From the NCBI GenBank assembly GCA_017428385.1, contig JAFRQX010000019.1:248001-312000 (forward strand): a stretch of 64,000 bases of DNA. The letters are read 5' to 3'. The stretch comes from Clostridia bacterium (lineage in GTDB: Bacteria; Bacillota; Clostridia; Christensenellales; Aristaeellaceae). The position numbers and the translations under genes are program-made. Positions 8,924 to 17,544 of the stretch are shown piece after piece (within the stretch, counting starts at the first letter, position 1; each line of letters begins with the position of its first letter). Below the pieces are notes generated by a model that did not search any database, had not been told where the DNA came from, and was given only the letters and a program-made list of their open reading frames with translations.

Positions 8924-9982
8924 TCAGATGCCGTTCATCATCCCGCGGATGACGCCGTCATGCTTTTCCATTTCCTCCGTCAGCGCCATCTGGGTTCTGG
9001 TACGGTCCAGATTGTGCTCCGGTCTTTCTATATGATAATAAGTATCTCCGTTCAGATAATCCGTCAGGAACCGTACCGCGTTTTCAAGCGTGATAATCCG
9101 GGCCCCGTCCGGCAGTGTTTCTCTTTCCGCCTCCGTCAGCCTGTCACCGCAGGCATGGAGGAACCCTTCCGCGTAAGCCCGGTACAGGTTCAGGTCCAGA
9201 TGAACCTTCGTCAGATCCTTTTCATCTTCCTCCGCCGTGGATGCGCCGAACCGGATGGAATCGCCGAAGTCGTTGGCCGCCAGGCCGGGCATCACCGTGT
9301 CCAGGTCCAGGATGCACAGTGGCTCCCGTGTTTTCTCATCCAGCATCACGTTATTCAGCTTGGTGTCATTATGTGTCACACGCAGGGGCAGTTCTCCCGC
9401 TTTCAGCATCCGCTGCAGCAGCCCTGCTTCTTTCTCCCGTTCCAGCATGAAGTCAATTTCTCGCTTCACGTCTTTTGCACGTCCTGCCCTGTCTTCCCGG
9501 ATGGATGCATGCAGGGCCTGATAGCGTTTCGGGGTATCATGGAATCCGGGAATGGTTTCAACCAGCTGTTCCGCCGGAAAATCCGCCATTCTGTTCTGGA
9601 AGGTGCCGAAAGCCTTTCCGCTGTTCCGGAAATCGTCCGCCGTCTCCGCCCGGTCCAGGCAGACGCCGCCGGTCACGTACTCATACAGCCGCCACAGTTC
9701 TTTCCTGTCCTTCAGGATATAATCCCTTCCGTCCTTCAGCTTTACCAGCGTCATGACGTGCCTTGGATCAGGATCCTTTTTCCGCAGATGTCCCGTCACC
9801 AGCAGTATGTTGTTCATCAGCCCCTCAGGATCCCGGAAGGTCTCCGTATTCACCTTTTGCAGAATATAGAGATGGGGCTGGTTCGTCACCACCAGCCACG
9901 TCTGGTTGATATGGCCGGATCCGAAGGGAATGCATTTGATAATCTTCCCTTCCGTCCGGAACATTTCCGCCATTTCCCGCAT
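8924..9982 (-). CDS. Phosphotransferase, second N-acetylhexosamine 1-kinase-like paralogue
   Basis: About 352 residues, colinear with the kinase at 5110-6201 over the full length. It shares FGSGHIN near the N terminus, the catalytic HNDTKLNNV and the DLDTVMPG metal site, and both end in a region reading NLDRxRxQxAL. Start chosen at the ATG at 9982 with GGGGAAAG upstream. A TTG at 10015 is also in frame, but it lies against the hairpin at 10021-10046 and has no ribosome site of its own. It sits between the binding protein and the phosphomutase, so it likely phosphorylates the sugar brought in by this second transporter. Confidence 0.75.
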   Translation of the reverse strand: MREMAEMFRTEGKIIKCIPFGSGHINQTWLVVTNQPHLYILQKVNTETFRDPEGLMNNILLVTGHLRKKDPDPRHVMTLVKLKDGRDYILKDRKELWRLYEYVTGGVCLDRAETADDFRNSGKAFGTFQNRMADFPAEQLVETIPGFHDTPKRYQALHASIREDRAGRAKDVKREIDFMLEREKEAGLLQRMLKAGELPLRVTHNDTKLNNVMLDEKTREPLCILDLDTVMPGLAANDFGDSIRFGASTAEEDEKDLTKVHLDLNLYRAYAEGFLHACGDRLTEAERETLPDGARIITLENAVRFLTDYLNGDTYYHIERPEHNLDRTRTQMALTEEMEKHDGVIRGMMNGI

Positions 9983-10020
9983 GATTCTTTCCCCGCTTTC
10001 AGGACTTTTTCGCAAAATAC

Positions 10021-10046
10021 CGGCAGGAGGAACCCTCCTCCTGCCG
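10021..10046 (-). terminator. Intercistronic hairpin after the second binding-protein gene
   Basis: A perfect 11-bp stem (10021-10031 with 10036-10046), loop of four. On the minus strand it is followed by TATTTTG, a short U tract, so partial termination or 3'-end stabilisation of the binding-protein message is likely. Confidence 0.65.
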
Positions 10047-10082
10047 GCAGTATGATGATATATCAGTGGTTTTTATCAGTGC

Positions 10083-11537
10083 TTATTTGGAGGCCAGGAA
10101 CGCGTCCAGCTGACGGTTCATTTCATCCACGTACTCATTGATACCGGCCGCTTCCAGTTCAGCGATCGCCGCCGGATAGTTCTCGTCAAAGTCCACATAG
10201 CCGTACATGATGGGAGCCAGTTTCTTCCATGCTTCCAGGCATGCATTCTCAGTGACTTCAAATCCGGTGTTGTTGAAGGCGAAGCCCATCATAGCGGAAA
10301 TCTGTGCGTCATTGTCCCAGTTCCTGTACATCTCTTTGTACTCTTCGGTAACTTCGGGGCCGAACACCTGGTAATTGGCGTTCCGGAACATCCACTCATA
10401 GAAGAATCCTTCTCCGGCCGCGGTCTCGCTGATCAGCTGCAGACCGCCGTTCTCGTCCAGATCCCAGTCTTTGCCCTTCTCGCCGTACAGGCAGAAGAGA
10501 TAGTTGTCCTGGCTGCCCCACAGCCATGCAAGGAACTTCAGGGCGCCTTCCGGATTCTTTGCGGAATACGGGATGCACAGCACTTCACCGCCGGCCGCAT
10601 TGACGTAGCGGGGTTTTTCGGGAGCAAGCAGGTAGTTCTTCATCACGGCGTTCGGATCCACAGCCTTCACCTTGCCGCCGATTTCGAGTTCCTTGCCCAG
10701 GGAGCCTTCAACCCACAGGTACAGGCCGGTCTGCACGCGGCTGTCACGCTCGTTGTACTTGATGGCCACTTCGTCATGGTACAGGCCGTCCAGGAACATT
10801 TCACGGTTGAACTGCGCCACCTTCTTGAAGGCGTCGGTATGGGCGTAGCTGTAAGCCTTATGGCTTTCTTCTCCGAAGACCACCAGATCCTGGAACAGCC
10901 AGGTGTACTGTTCATCGGTAAAGTTACGGGTCAGGGGCTTGAAGATGATATCTCCGGGGCCCATATAACCGGGCAGCTGATCCTGCACGCGCTGGGCGTA
11001 TTCACGCAGGTCTTCAGCATCCTTCACTTCGGTCATGCCAACCTGTTCCAGCAGATCCTGCCGCAGGCAGACAAACTGGAACATGGCGGAAGAGGGAGCG
11101 TAAGCGGACGGAATACCGTACTGGACGCCGTTGATTTTACCGCCGTTCATCTGTGTTTCCGGCAGGACGTCCTTCATGTAATCCGGCCATACTTTGGCAA
11201 TCAGTTCGTCCAGGGGCTGGGCTTCCTTGTTGTTCACCATGGTGGGCAGATCCGGCAGGCCGTCCCAGTACAGGTCGATGGTTTCATTGGCAGCCAGCAT
11301 AACTTTCTTCTGGTCCCAGTAAGCGTCCCAGCTCAGGAACCGGAAGTTAACCTTCATGTTCAGCTCTTCCTTCACTTTTTCGGCAAAAGCGCCGTTGATG
11401 AAGTTGGAGAAAGCGTCGGTTTCTTCTCCGGGATAGAGGATCGTAATCTCCTCCAGCTCGTCTGCCTGCGCCATCAGCGGCACAGCCAGGGTCAGCACCA
11501 TCATCAGTGCCAGTACAACAGCCAACAGTTTCTTCAT
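10083..11537 (-). CDS. LplA-type extracellular solute-binding protein
   Basis: A 484-residue binding protein with a signal peptide (MKKLLAVVLALMMVLTLAVP, cleavage after a MAQA-like site) and no lipobox cysteine. The length and the C-terminal region (GFAFNNTGFEVTENA and the terminal EYVDEMNRQLDAFL) resemble the LplA/DUF3502 group of family 1 binding proteins, which serve complex oligosaccharides such as rhamnogalacturonan or glycan fragments. It follows the two LplB/LplC-type permeases by 85 bases. GGAGG lies just upstream of the start at about 11547-11551. Ligand not readable from sequence. Confidence 0.88.
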   Translation of the reverse strand: MKKLLAVVLALMMVLTLAVPLMAQADELEEITILYPGEETDAFSNFINGAFAEKVKEELNMKVNFRFLSWDAYWDQKKVMLAANETIDLYWDGLPDLPTMVNNKEAQPLDELIAKVWPDYMKDVLPETQMNGGKINGVQYGIPSAYAPSSAMFQFVCLRQDLLEQVGMTEVKDAEDLREYAQRVQDQLPGYMGPGDIIFKPLTRNFTDEQYTWLFQDLVVFGEESHKAYSYAHTDAFKKVAQFNREMFLDGLYHDEVAIKYNERDSRVQTGLYLWVEGSLGKELEIGGKVKAVDPNAVMKNYLLAPEKPRYVNAAGGEVLCIPYSAKNPEGALKFLAWLWGSQDNYLFCLYGEKGKDWDLDENGGLQLISETAAGEGFFYEWMFRNANYQVFGPEVTEEYKEMYRNWDNDAQISAMMGFAFNNTGFEVTENACLEAWKKLAPIMYGYVDFDENYPAAIAELEAAGINEYVDEMNRQLDAFLASK

Positions 11538-11622
11538 TTGTGTGTCCTCCTTCTATTTTTCATAATATGCTTAACGCATTATGAACCTTATTCATGTTGC
11601 CGCCTGGGTTATGAATGATTCA

Positions 11623-12552
11623 TCATTCCTTCACGGCTCCCATCATGATGCCCTTGACAAAGTAACGCTGGATAAAGGGATACAGGAAAATAATCGGTCC
11701 GATGGTGATGATCGTCACAGCCATCTTGACCGTTTCCGCCGGCAGCCGGATATTGGCCGCCGCGCCGGAAGGCACCCGTCCGCTGGAAACCGCGTTCACA
11801 TTGGACATGATGGAGTACAGGTAATACTGCAGTGGGAACAGATCCCGGTCGTCAATGAACATCAGGGCATGCCACCAGTCGTTCCAGTAGCACAACGCAT
11901 ACATCAGTCCCACCGTCAGCAGCGCAGTGACGCTCAGCGGCAGGGCGATCCGGAAGAAGATCGTCATATGTCCCGCCCCGTCAATCTTGGCAGCGTCATA
12001 AAGGCTCTGGCTGATAGCCCTGAAATAAGTCCGCATCAGGAACATGTACCAGACGCTGAACAGTGATGGCAGAATCAGGGCCAGGATGTTGTTCCGCAGT
12101 CCGTACCAGTTCACACACACCACATACCAGGGAATCAAGCCGGCGGAGAAGATGCTGGTAAAGTTGCAGATAAAGGCAATCACATTCCTGTATCTCAGCT
12201 CCCGCAGGCTGATCGCGTAGGATATCATGCAGGTCACCAGCATGGATCCGATCGTACCAACCACGGTTACAAAAATCGTCACCAAGTAGGATTTCATGAT
12301 TCTCGCGCCGCTGTGGGCAAAAATATAGGTATAGGTATCCAGCGTCCATCTGCTGGGAATCAGCCGGTATCCGTCTTTATTGATCACGTCTTCCGGCGTC
12401 AGGCTGACTGTTACCGTCAGGAGAAGCGGATAGAGGCACATCAGGCCGAACAGTCCGACAATCGTGTAGGCCAGGATCTTTGCCCATTTATCCGCACCAC
12501 TGCGGTGGATATGTTTGGAGTGACGTTTTCCGGAATGTATCGCAATACTCAT
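11623..12552 (-). CDS. ABC transporter permease, LplC/YtcP type
   Basis: A 309-residue integral membrane subunit (MalG-like) with about six TM segments. The EAA loop reads YDAAKIDGAG near residue 185 and the C terminus KGIMMGAVKE is typical of the family. Its start overlaps the stop of the upstream permease in TGATG, so the two are translationally coupled. It forms the channel with the 12552-13535 product and works with the binding protein at 10083-11537. No ATPase gene is in the operon, as is usual for this group, which uses a shared MsmX-like ATPase. Confidence 0.9.
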   Translation of the reverse strand: MSIAIHSGKRHSKHIHRSGADKWAKILAYTIVGLFGLMCLYPLLLTVTVSLTPEDVINKDGYRLIPSRWTLDTYTYIFAHSGARIMKSYLVTIFVTVVGTIGSMLVTCMISYAISLRELRYRNVIAFICNFTSIFSAGLIPWYVVCVNWYGLRNNILALILPSLFSVWYMFLMRTYFRAISQSLYDAAKIDGAGHMTIFFRIALPLSVTALLTVGLMYALCYWNDWWHALMFIDDRDLFPLQYYLYSIMSNVNAVSSGRVPSGAAANIRLPAETVKMAVTIITIGPIIFLYPFIQRYFVKGIMMGAVKE

Positions 12553-13535
12553 CAGAACAGTCCCTCCCCGTCATTGATTTTCTTTGCCGCGCTGTTGGCA
12601 AGGAGAATCAGGATCAGGCCCATGACACTCTGGCACAGGCCGATGGCTGTACTGAAGCCGAATCCCATGGTTTTCATGGAGGTATAAACGTAGGTATCAA
12701 TAACCGATACAGCGTCCAGCAGGGTGCCGTTCTGGCCTACCAGGCCCCAGATCATGCCCATGTCGCCGTAGAAAATCCGGCCGATGCTCATCAGGGTCAG
12801 GATAACCACCTGGGGTTTCAGCATCGGGATCGTCAGATACCGGATTTGCTGGAACCGACTGGCTCCGTCGATGGTTGCCGCTTCATACAGACTGCCGTCA
12901 AACCCGGCCATAGCCGCCATATATATGATGGAGTTGTAACCGGCCCATTTCCAAACATCAAGGAAAATCACGATCGCTTTCCAGTATTTCGGTTCAGCGT
13001 ACCAGCGGATCGGATTGGCCCCGAATGCCATCAGCAGGCGGTTGGCTACGCCGTTTGCTCCGGTGAGAATCAGTTCGCCCGTTTTCCGGTCAACCCGGAA
13101 ATTGGCTGTCAGGAATCCGTACAGGATGGCGCCGATAACGACCCAGCTCAGGAAATACGGGAAGAACATCGCGCTCTGGCTGATCTTTTTAAAGGGGCCG
13201 TTTTTCACTTCATTCATCGCGATGGCGATGGTGATCGGTACGATCGTGCCGAAAATCAGGCCCCAGAAGTTGATGATCAGCGTGTTCTTCACCGCGTTCC
13301 AGAAATAGAGATTGCCCTTCAGGAAATAGGTGAAATTCTGAAAGCCCACAAAGGGAGATCCGTATATGCCGTCCACAACGTTGTATTTGGTGAAAGCCAT
13401 ATACATACCGCTCATGGGCAGGTAGGCAAAGGCGAGAAGAAGCAGCAGTGCGGGTACGCACATCAGGTACAGCGTCCGGTTATGCTTCATTTCCCAACGG
13501 AAACCCCGGTTCAGTGGCGTAACGGTTCTCTGCAT
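12552..13535 (-). CDS. ABC transporter permease, LplB/YteP type
   Basis: A 327-residue membrane subunit with about six TM helices. It has the LplB-type YNVVDGIYGSPFVGFQNF segment after TM1 and the EAA loop YEAATIDGAS near residue 215. It is the first transport gene of the minus-strand operon, 32 bases after the acyltransferase gene. It partners with the LplC-type permease downstream. Confidence 0.9.
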   Translation of the reverse strand: MQRTVTPLNRGFRWEMKHNRTLYLMCVPALLLLLAFAYLPMSGMYMAFTKYNVVDGIYGSPFVGFQNFTYFLKGNLYFWNAVKNTLIINFWGLIFGTIVPITIAIAMNEVKNGPFKKISQSAMFFPYFLSWVVIGAILYGFLTANFRVDRKTGELILTGANGVANRLLMAFGANPIRWYAEPKYWKAIVIFLDVWKWAGYNSIIYMAAMAGFDGSLYEAATIDGASRFQQIRYLTIPMLKPQVVILTLMSIGRIFYGDMGMIWGLVGQNGTLLDAVSVIDTYVYTSMKTMGFGFSTAIGLCQSVMGLILILLANSAAKKINDGEGLF

Positions 13536-13567
13536 GAATCCTCCTCCTTTCAGCAGTTTTCATCGTT

Positions 13568-14797
13568 TCATGATTCGTAGGGATCTTCACCGATCCGGGG
13601 AACCTCTTCCCGCAGCAGGAACATCCCTGTGGTGTGGAACCGGTCTCCCCTGTCCCACACCGCGAACATGCCGCGTTCCAGGCTGTTCCGGGGTGTCAGC
13701 TTCCGGTGGTCCGCATGCTCGTCGCCGAGCACTTCCAGCCGGATCATCCGGTCCCCCTCTTCCACCGGGTAACAGTAGAACTGCTTCTGTACCCGTACAA
13801 TGTTCCGGTCAGGTTTCACAATTTCCCGCAGTCCCGGATCATACAGCCAGGATTCACTCCAGAATCCGATATAGTTGTATTCGGGATAATACTTGTCGTA
13901 GAAGGCCAGCGCCTGTTCGCAGCTGCTGCGAACCCTCTCCGGCGTATATCCTTCGCCTCCCGGGATATGCAGTGCCAGCAGGAAATCATCGTCTCCAAGG
14001 GCTTTGCGCCAGATTTTCTTGTCCAGCATCACAATCTCCGGGGAAATCCTTCCCTCGGGCAGCACCCGGTTGCCCCACACGGCGTCTTTGGTTTCCATGA
14101 ACTCCGTGGTAAACGCTTCCGGATCCCGGATGCCGTTCACTCCGTCGATCTGGCCGTCCCTCCGCACCCGGACTCCCGCGTGCCACAGGGCCACGACCTC
14201 TCCGGTTTCCCGGTTCCGCCAGGCTTCCGGGGATCCTCCCCACCGATACGGTATGAAGTAAAACCGGTCCAGGAAGAAGATCTGGCAGCAGTAGAAGTTC
14301 ATATCCCAGGGATAATCGTCAAAACTGATATCCCCGGTTTCCACATATTTCTTCAGCTGCTTCCGGGTCATCCGTTCCGGAATATCCTCATCGTATTGTT
14401 CCGGAATCCCGCGTGCCCGAAGGGCTTTACGGCCTTCCAGCACACACAGCTGGGTATACAGGAATGCGTAAGCTTCCCTTGCGAATCCGGTCAGGCAGTC
14501 CGGCAGGGGCTGGTAGAATTCCACCGCATGACACCGGACCAGGCCGCGGACGGCGTCCTGTGCCATGATGTGAGCCAGTTCCACCAGTTCCGGTACGGCG
14601 TTGGCCGCATCCAGCGCATCCAGCAGTGCCTGCTGTTTTGCTTCCGGAACATGATTCGCTTCCAGTACCGCAAGGAGGGTTTCCCGGGGAAGCAGTTCCT
14701 TCGCGTCTGTTTCCAGATCCCCGATATGTTCCTCCATCGCTTCGGGAATCAGGTCTCCCGTAACCTTCAGGAGATCATTCAGTCTCTCTCTGGTCAT
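13568..14797 (-). CDS. GNAT-like acyltransferase domain protein
   Basis: A 409-residue protein with no signal peptide. The C-terminal half reads like the GNAT-like C-terminal acyltransferase domain (LALHIPGGEGYTPERV, then WSESWLYDPGLREIV), and the N-terminal part resembles its helical companion domain. Family placement is from motif memory. Proteins of this kind often sit in glycan-uptake operons of clostridia; an acetyl transfer to or from a sugar or amino sugar is possible but unproven. It overlaps the upstream oxidoreductase gene by four bases (ATGA), so the two are co-translated. Confidence 0.6.
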   Translation of the reverse strand: MTRERLNDLLKVTGDLIPEAMEEHIGDLETDAKELLPRETLLAVLEANHVPEAKQQALLDALDAANAVPELVELAHIMAQDAVRGLVRCHAVEFYQPLPDCLTGFAREAYAFLYTQLCVLEGRKALRARGIPEQYDEDIPERMTRKQLKKYVETGDISFDDYPWDMNFYCCQIFFLDRFYFIPYRWGGSPEAWRNRETGEVVALWHAGVRVRRDGQIDGVNGIRDPEAFTTEFMETKDAVWGNRVLPEGRISPEIVMLDKKIWRKALGDDDFLLALHIPGGEGYTPERVRSSCEQALAFYDKYYPEYNYIGFWSESWLYDPGLREIVKPDRNIVRVQKQFYCYPVEEGDRMIRLEVLGDEHADHRKLTPRNSLERGMFAVWDRGDRFHTTGMFLLREEVPRIGEDPYES

Positions 14798-16056
14798 GCC
14801 TGCGGTTTCCTTTCATACTTCCGGCGGAAGTCTGCGATACGGATCACATTCCCCGTCAGCCGGGCTTCTTCTGCCGCGCAGGCCATCATATGGCTTTCAA
14901 CCGATTCATGAATATCTGTGGAGGATTCGCTCAGCCTTCCTTCCAGCATGGACAGGAAATCTTCCACAATGCCGCTGTCTCCGCCGCTGTGTCCGCTGGT
15001 GCTTTCCTCCGGATGGATGATCTCGGTTTCCGCCTCTTCCTTCCAGCTGCTTGCAAAATGCGTGATCTCAATCACATTGTCTGCTTCACTGGCCCGGATT
15101 TCTCCGTTTTCACCCATGATCTTGATCGTCCGGGTCATTTTATTGGTAAACCCACTCAGGTTGAACGTCGCCGACACGCCGTTCGTGAATCGGAGAATGG
15201 ATACCTGGTGGTCGCACACATTGTTGTCGCAGTGATACACGCAGCGGCCGTAAGGACCGGTCCGGATCGCTTCCCTGAGTCCTTCTTCACTCTGGTCCTC
15301 TGTCAACACGGTGGCCGGCCAGTCTCCGGCAATCGGCAGATAGCAGCGGTAGGCACTGAACCGGCAGTTGTCCTTCAGCGGGCAGTCCGCACAGCGTTCA
15401 GTTGCATTCTCCGGTGCGTTTTCCGCCTTGAAATATGTCAGATCGCCGAAGGAGGAAATACTTTCGCATTTGCTTCCCGTCAGCCAGACCAGCAGATCCA
15501 TGTCATGGCAGGATTTCTGCATCACCAGCGGACTGGCCAGGTCGCTCCGCCTCCAGTTGCCCCGCACAAAGCTGTGGGCTATATGGAAATTACCAATGTT
15601 CTCGTTATGCTGGATTGTAATCACCCGGCCGATTTTTCCGTCTGTCACCGCTTTCTTCAGCGCCCGGAAAAACGGACTGTACCGGAGCACGTGGCAGACC
15701 GTCACATGCCGCCCGGTTCTCACTGCGCATTCTTCAATCGCAAGTGTTTCTCCCGGATCTGGTGAAATGGGCTTTTCCAGCAGCAGGTGGTAACCTTTCT
15801 CCATCGCCGGAATCGCTTCCCGGAAATGATCCCGGTCCATTGTCGCGATGATGGCGGCATCGCCGAGGCGCGGCTGCTCCAGCAGATCCGATCCGTTCCG
15901 GAAACGATACTCTGCAGGAATACTGAACAGATCACCCGCAATCTGACGCTTCACATCGTCCGTTTCCGCGACAGCTGCGATTTCATGACCCATTTCCAGG
16001 GCATATTTCGCGTAAATCATGCCACGCTGCCCTGCACCGATTAATACAAACTTCAT
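14794..16056 (-). CDS. Gfo/Idh/MocA family oxidoreductase
   Basis: About 420 residues. The N-terminal Rossmann fold begins FVLIGAGQRG, which binds NAD(P). The family motif EKPISPDPGE lies near residue 95 and the KSCHDMDLLVW region near 175 holds the catalytic His/Asp. An inserted cysteine cluster, CADCPLKDNC near 225, is unusual for a plain sugar dehydrogenase and could bind a metal. Start chosen at 16056 with AGGGAG upstream; a TTG 27 bases earlier is in frame but has no ribosome site. It is the first gene of the minus-strand glycan operon. Some superfamily members are sugar dehydrogenases and a few are NAD-dependent glycosidases (GH109); this one cannot be assigned. Confidence 0.75.
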   Translation of the reverse strand: MKFVLIGAGQRGMIYAKYALEMGHEIAAVAETDDVKRQIAGDLFSIPAEYRFRNGSDLLEQPRLGDAAIIATMDRDHFREAIPAMEKGYHLLLEKPISPDPGETLAIEECAVRTGRHVTVCHVLRYSPFFRALKKAVTDGKIGRVITIQHNENIGNFHIAHSFVRGNWRRSDLASPLVMQKSCHDMDLLVWLTGSKCESISSFGDLTYFKAENAPENATERCADCPLKDNCRFSAYRCYLPIAGDWPATVLTEDQSEEGLREAIRTGPYGRCVYHCDNNVCDHQVSILRFTNGVSATFNLSGFTNKMTRTIKIMGENGEIRASEADNVIEITHFASSWKEEAETEIIHPEESTSGHSGGDSGIVEDFLSMLEGRLSESSTDIHESVESHMMACAAEEARLTGNVIRIADFRRKYERKPQA

Positions 16057-16341
16057 ATCCGGTCTCCCTGATGAAACTTTCAAATTTGTTTACTAAACAT
16101 TATCATATGTTTCAATCCATGTCAACAATGAATTTGATTGTATTATCGCTGTTCCTTCATTATATTACGTGAGTGCAACAATAATTTTTTTGTTTCATAA
16201 ACAGCTTGACACACACCTCCTCTTCCTATATGATAATGACAAGCTCCGGTGTGGGAAGCAGCGTTTCCCTGATAAAACACCGGATCATCTGTTACGTTCC
16301 GATATTGTCTCTTGCCCTGTCGGCAGAAAGGACGAAGTATC
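16057..16341. promoter_or_regulatory. Divergent control region between the glycan operon and its LacI regulator
   Basis: This 285-base AT-rich gap holds a promoter for each direction and two matching dyads. The minus-strand promoter candidate is TTGACA (complement of 16120-16125) with GATAAT (complement of 16099-16104), with a suboptimal 15-bp spacer. The dyads are GTTTACTAAAC at 16088-16098 and GTTTCATAAAC at 16192-16202, both GTTT-N3-AAAC. Confidence 0.6.
16206..16234 (+). promoter_or_regulatory. Promoter for the LacI-family gene
   Basis: TTGACA (16206-16211), a 17-bp spacer and TATGAT (16229-16234). The dyad at 16192-16202 ends four bases before the -35 box. Confidence 0.8.
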
Positions 16342-17352
16342 ATGGCGAATATCCGTGACGTGGCCCGCCTGGCCAACGTTTCTCCCGCCACCGTCTCCCG
16401 TATTCTGAATGACAATCAGATTTACAAGACGACGGATGAAACCCGGGAGAGAGTTCTGCGCGCTGTGACCGAGCTTGGATACCAGGCTCCCGTGAAAAAG
16501 CGCCCCCGGGCAGATCAGTCTGATACCTCCGTATTCTCTGTCGGTGTGCTCCTTGCCACCACCAAGGGCAAGTACAGTGATCCTTATTATCTTGCAATTC
16601 TCAGCGGTATTGAAGATGAGCTGGCCCGTCTGGGCGGCACTGTTTCCGTCATCCAGACAGAACAGGAGCTTGAGGATCAGGCGATCCTGAATCGCCTGTT
16701 GAGTGCGGGCCTTTCCGGGCTCATCATGATGCGGCCCCTTTCCGAGCCGCTGTTTGAACAGCTCCACTCCCTCATCCCGCATATTGTCGGAATTGATACC
16801 GGGCATATGCCTATTGATAATGTGGAGTATGATCACCTCCGGGTCAGTAAAATGGCTGTTGAATACCTTTACAGCAAGGGGCACCGGACCATCGGCTATA
16901 TCGGCGGCAGCGTCGGGGATGCGCCGCTGAAACGTTCCCGCCGTTATCGCAGTTATCTGGAAACCATGGCGGATCTCGGTCTGGAGGTCAGGCCCGAATG
17001 GGTGCTTAACTGTGACTGGGATGACCGCAAGTGCATTTCCCTGGTTGAAAAGACCTGGCATGAGCACGGTCTTCCCACCGCTTTTTATGCAGCCAGCGAC
17101 CTGATGGCTATGGCCGCACTCCGTGCACTTTATCAGCTGGGGATCCGCGTGCCGGATCAGGTGGCGGTCATCGGGATGAGCAATATCGAAATGAGCCAGT
17201 ATGCCAATCCGCCGCTCACCACCATCGATGTTCCCGCTGTTGAGATGGGCATCACCGCCGCCCGGATCATTACCAGCCGGGTCCGGGGAGATACAACGCT
17301 GCCCAAACGCGTGCTTCTCCCTTCCCGCCTCATTGAGCGGGATTCCGTATGA
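16342..17352 (+). CDS. LacI-family transcriptional regulator
   Basis: About 336 residues. The N-terminal helix-turn-helix reads NIRDVARLANVSPATVSRIL and is followed by a periplasmic-binding-protein-like ligand domain (SVGVLLATTKGKYSDPYY onward) that would sense a sugar. Start chosen at the ATG with AAAGGA 9 bases upstream. An in-frame TTG 30 bases earlier would put a non-family extension before the HTH. It is divergent from the Gfo/Idh-acyltransferase-Lpl operon and most likely controls it and itself through the paired dyads at 16088-16098 and 16192-16202. Confidence 0.88.
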   Translation: MANIRDVARLANVSPATVSRILNDNQIYKTTDETRERVLRAVTELGYQAPVKKRPRADQSDTSVFSVGVLLATTKGKYSDPYYLAILSGIEDELARLGGTVSVIQTEQELEDQAILNRLLSAGLSGLIMMRPLSEPLFEQLHSLIPHIVGIDTGHMPIDNVEYDHLRVSKMAVEYLYSKGHRTIGYIGGSVGDAPLKRSRRYRSYLETMADLGLEVRPEWVLNCDWDDRKCISLVEKTWHEHGLPTAFYAASDLMAMAALRALYQLGIRVPDQVAVIGMSNIEMSQYANPPLTTIDVPAVEMGITAARIITSRVRGDTTLPKRVLLPSRLIERDSV

Positions 17353-17380
17353 CAACCTCCTTTTTCTCCCCCATAAACGC

Positions 17381-17411
17381 AGAGCCGGCAGCGCTGCCGG
17401 CTCTGTCTTTT
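17381..17411 (+). terminator. Rho-independent terminator after the LacI gene
   Basis: A 24-base perfect palindrome (17381-17404), AGAGCCGGCAGC and its complement, followed by GTCTTTTT. Confidence 0.85.
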
Positions 17412-17495
17412 TCCTTAAATCTTATCTGTGTGCTTTTTCAGATATAGTTAGAACTTCGTAATACTTTCTTTATGTTTGTATTGCATAATAAGTAC

Positions 17496-17520
17496 ATGAT
17501 CCAATTCATAATTGAATCAT
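17496..17520. promoter_or_regulatory. Dyad upstream of the PhnD-like gene
   Basis: Arms ATGATCCAATT (17496-17506) and AATTGAATCAT (17510-17520) around CAT, with one mismatch in 11 bp. It lies 24 bases before the start and just before the AAGGAGG ribosome site, a plausible operator or leader hairpin. No clear promoter boxes were found in this gap. Confidence 0.45.
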
Positions 17521-17544
17521 ATACATTAAGGAGGATGGTTTACC

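Noticed and set aside
16057..16341. Small RNA gene or riboswitch in the largest divergent gap
   Set aside because: The sequence is AT-rich and explained by two promoters and two dyads; no stable multi-stem structure or terminator was seen.
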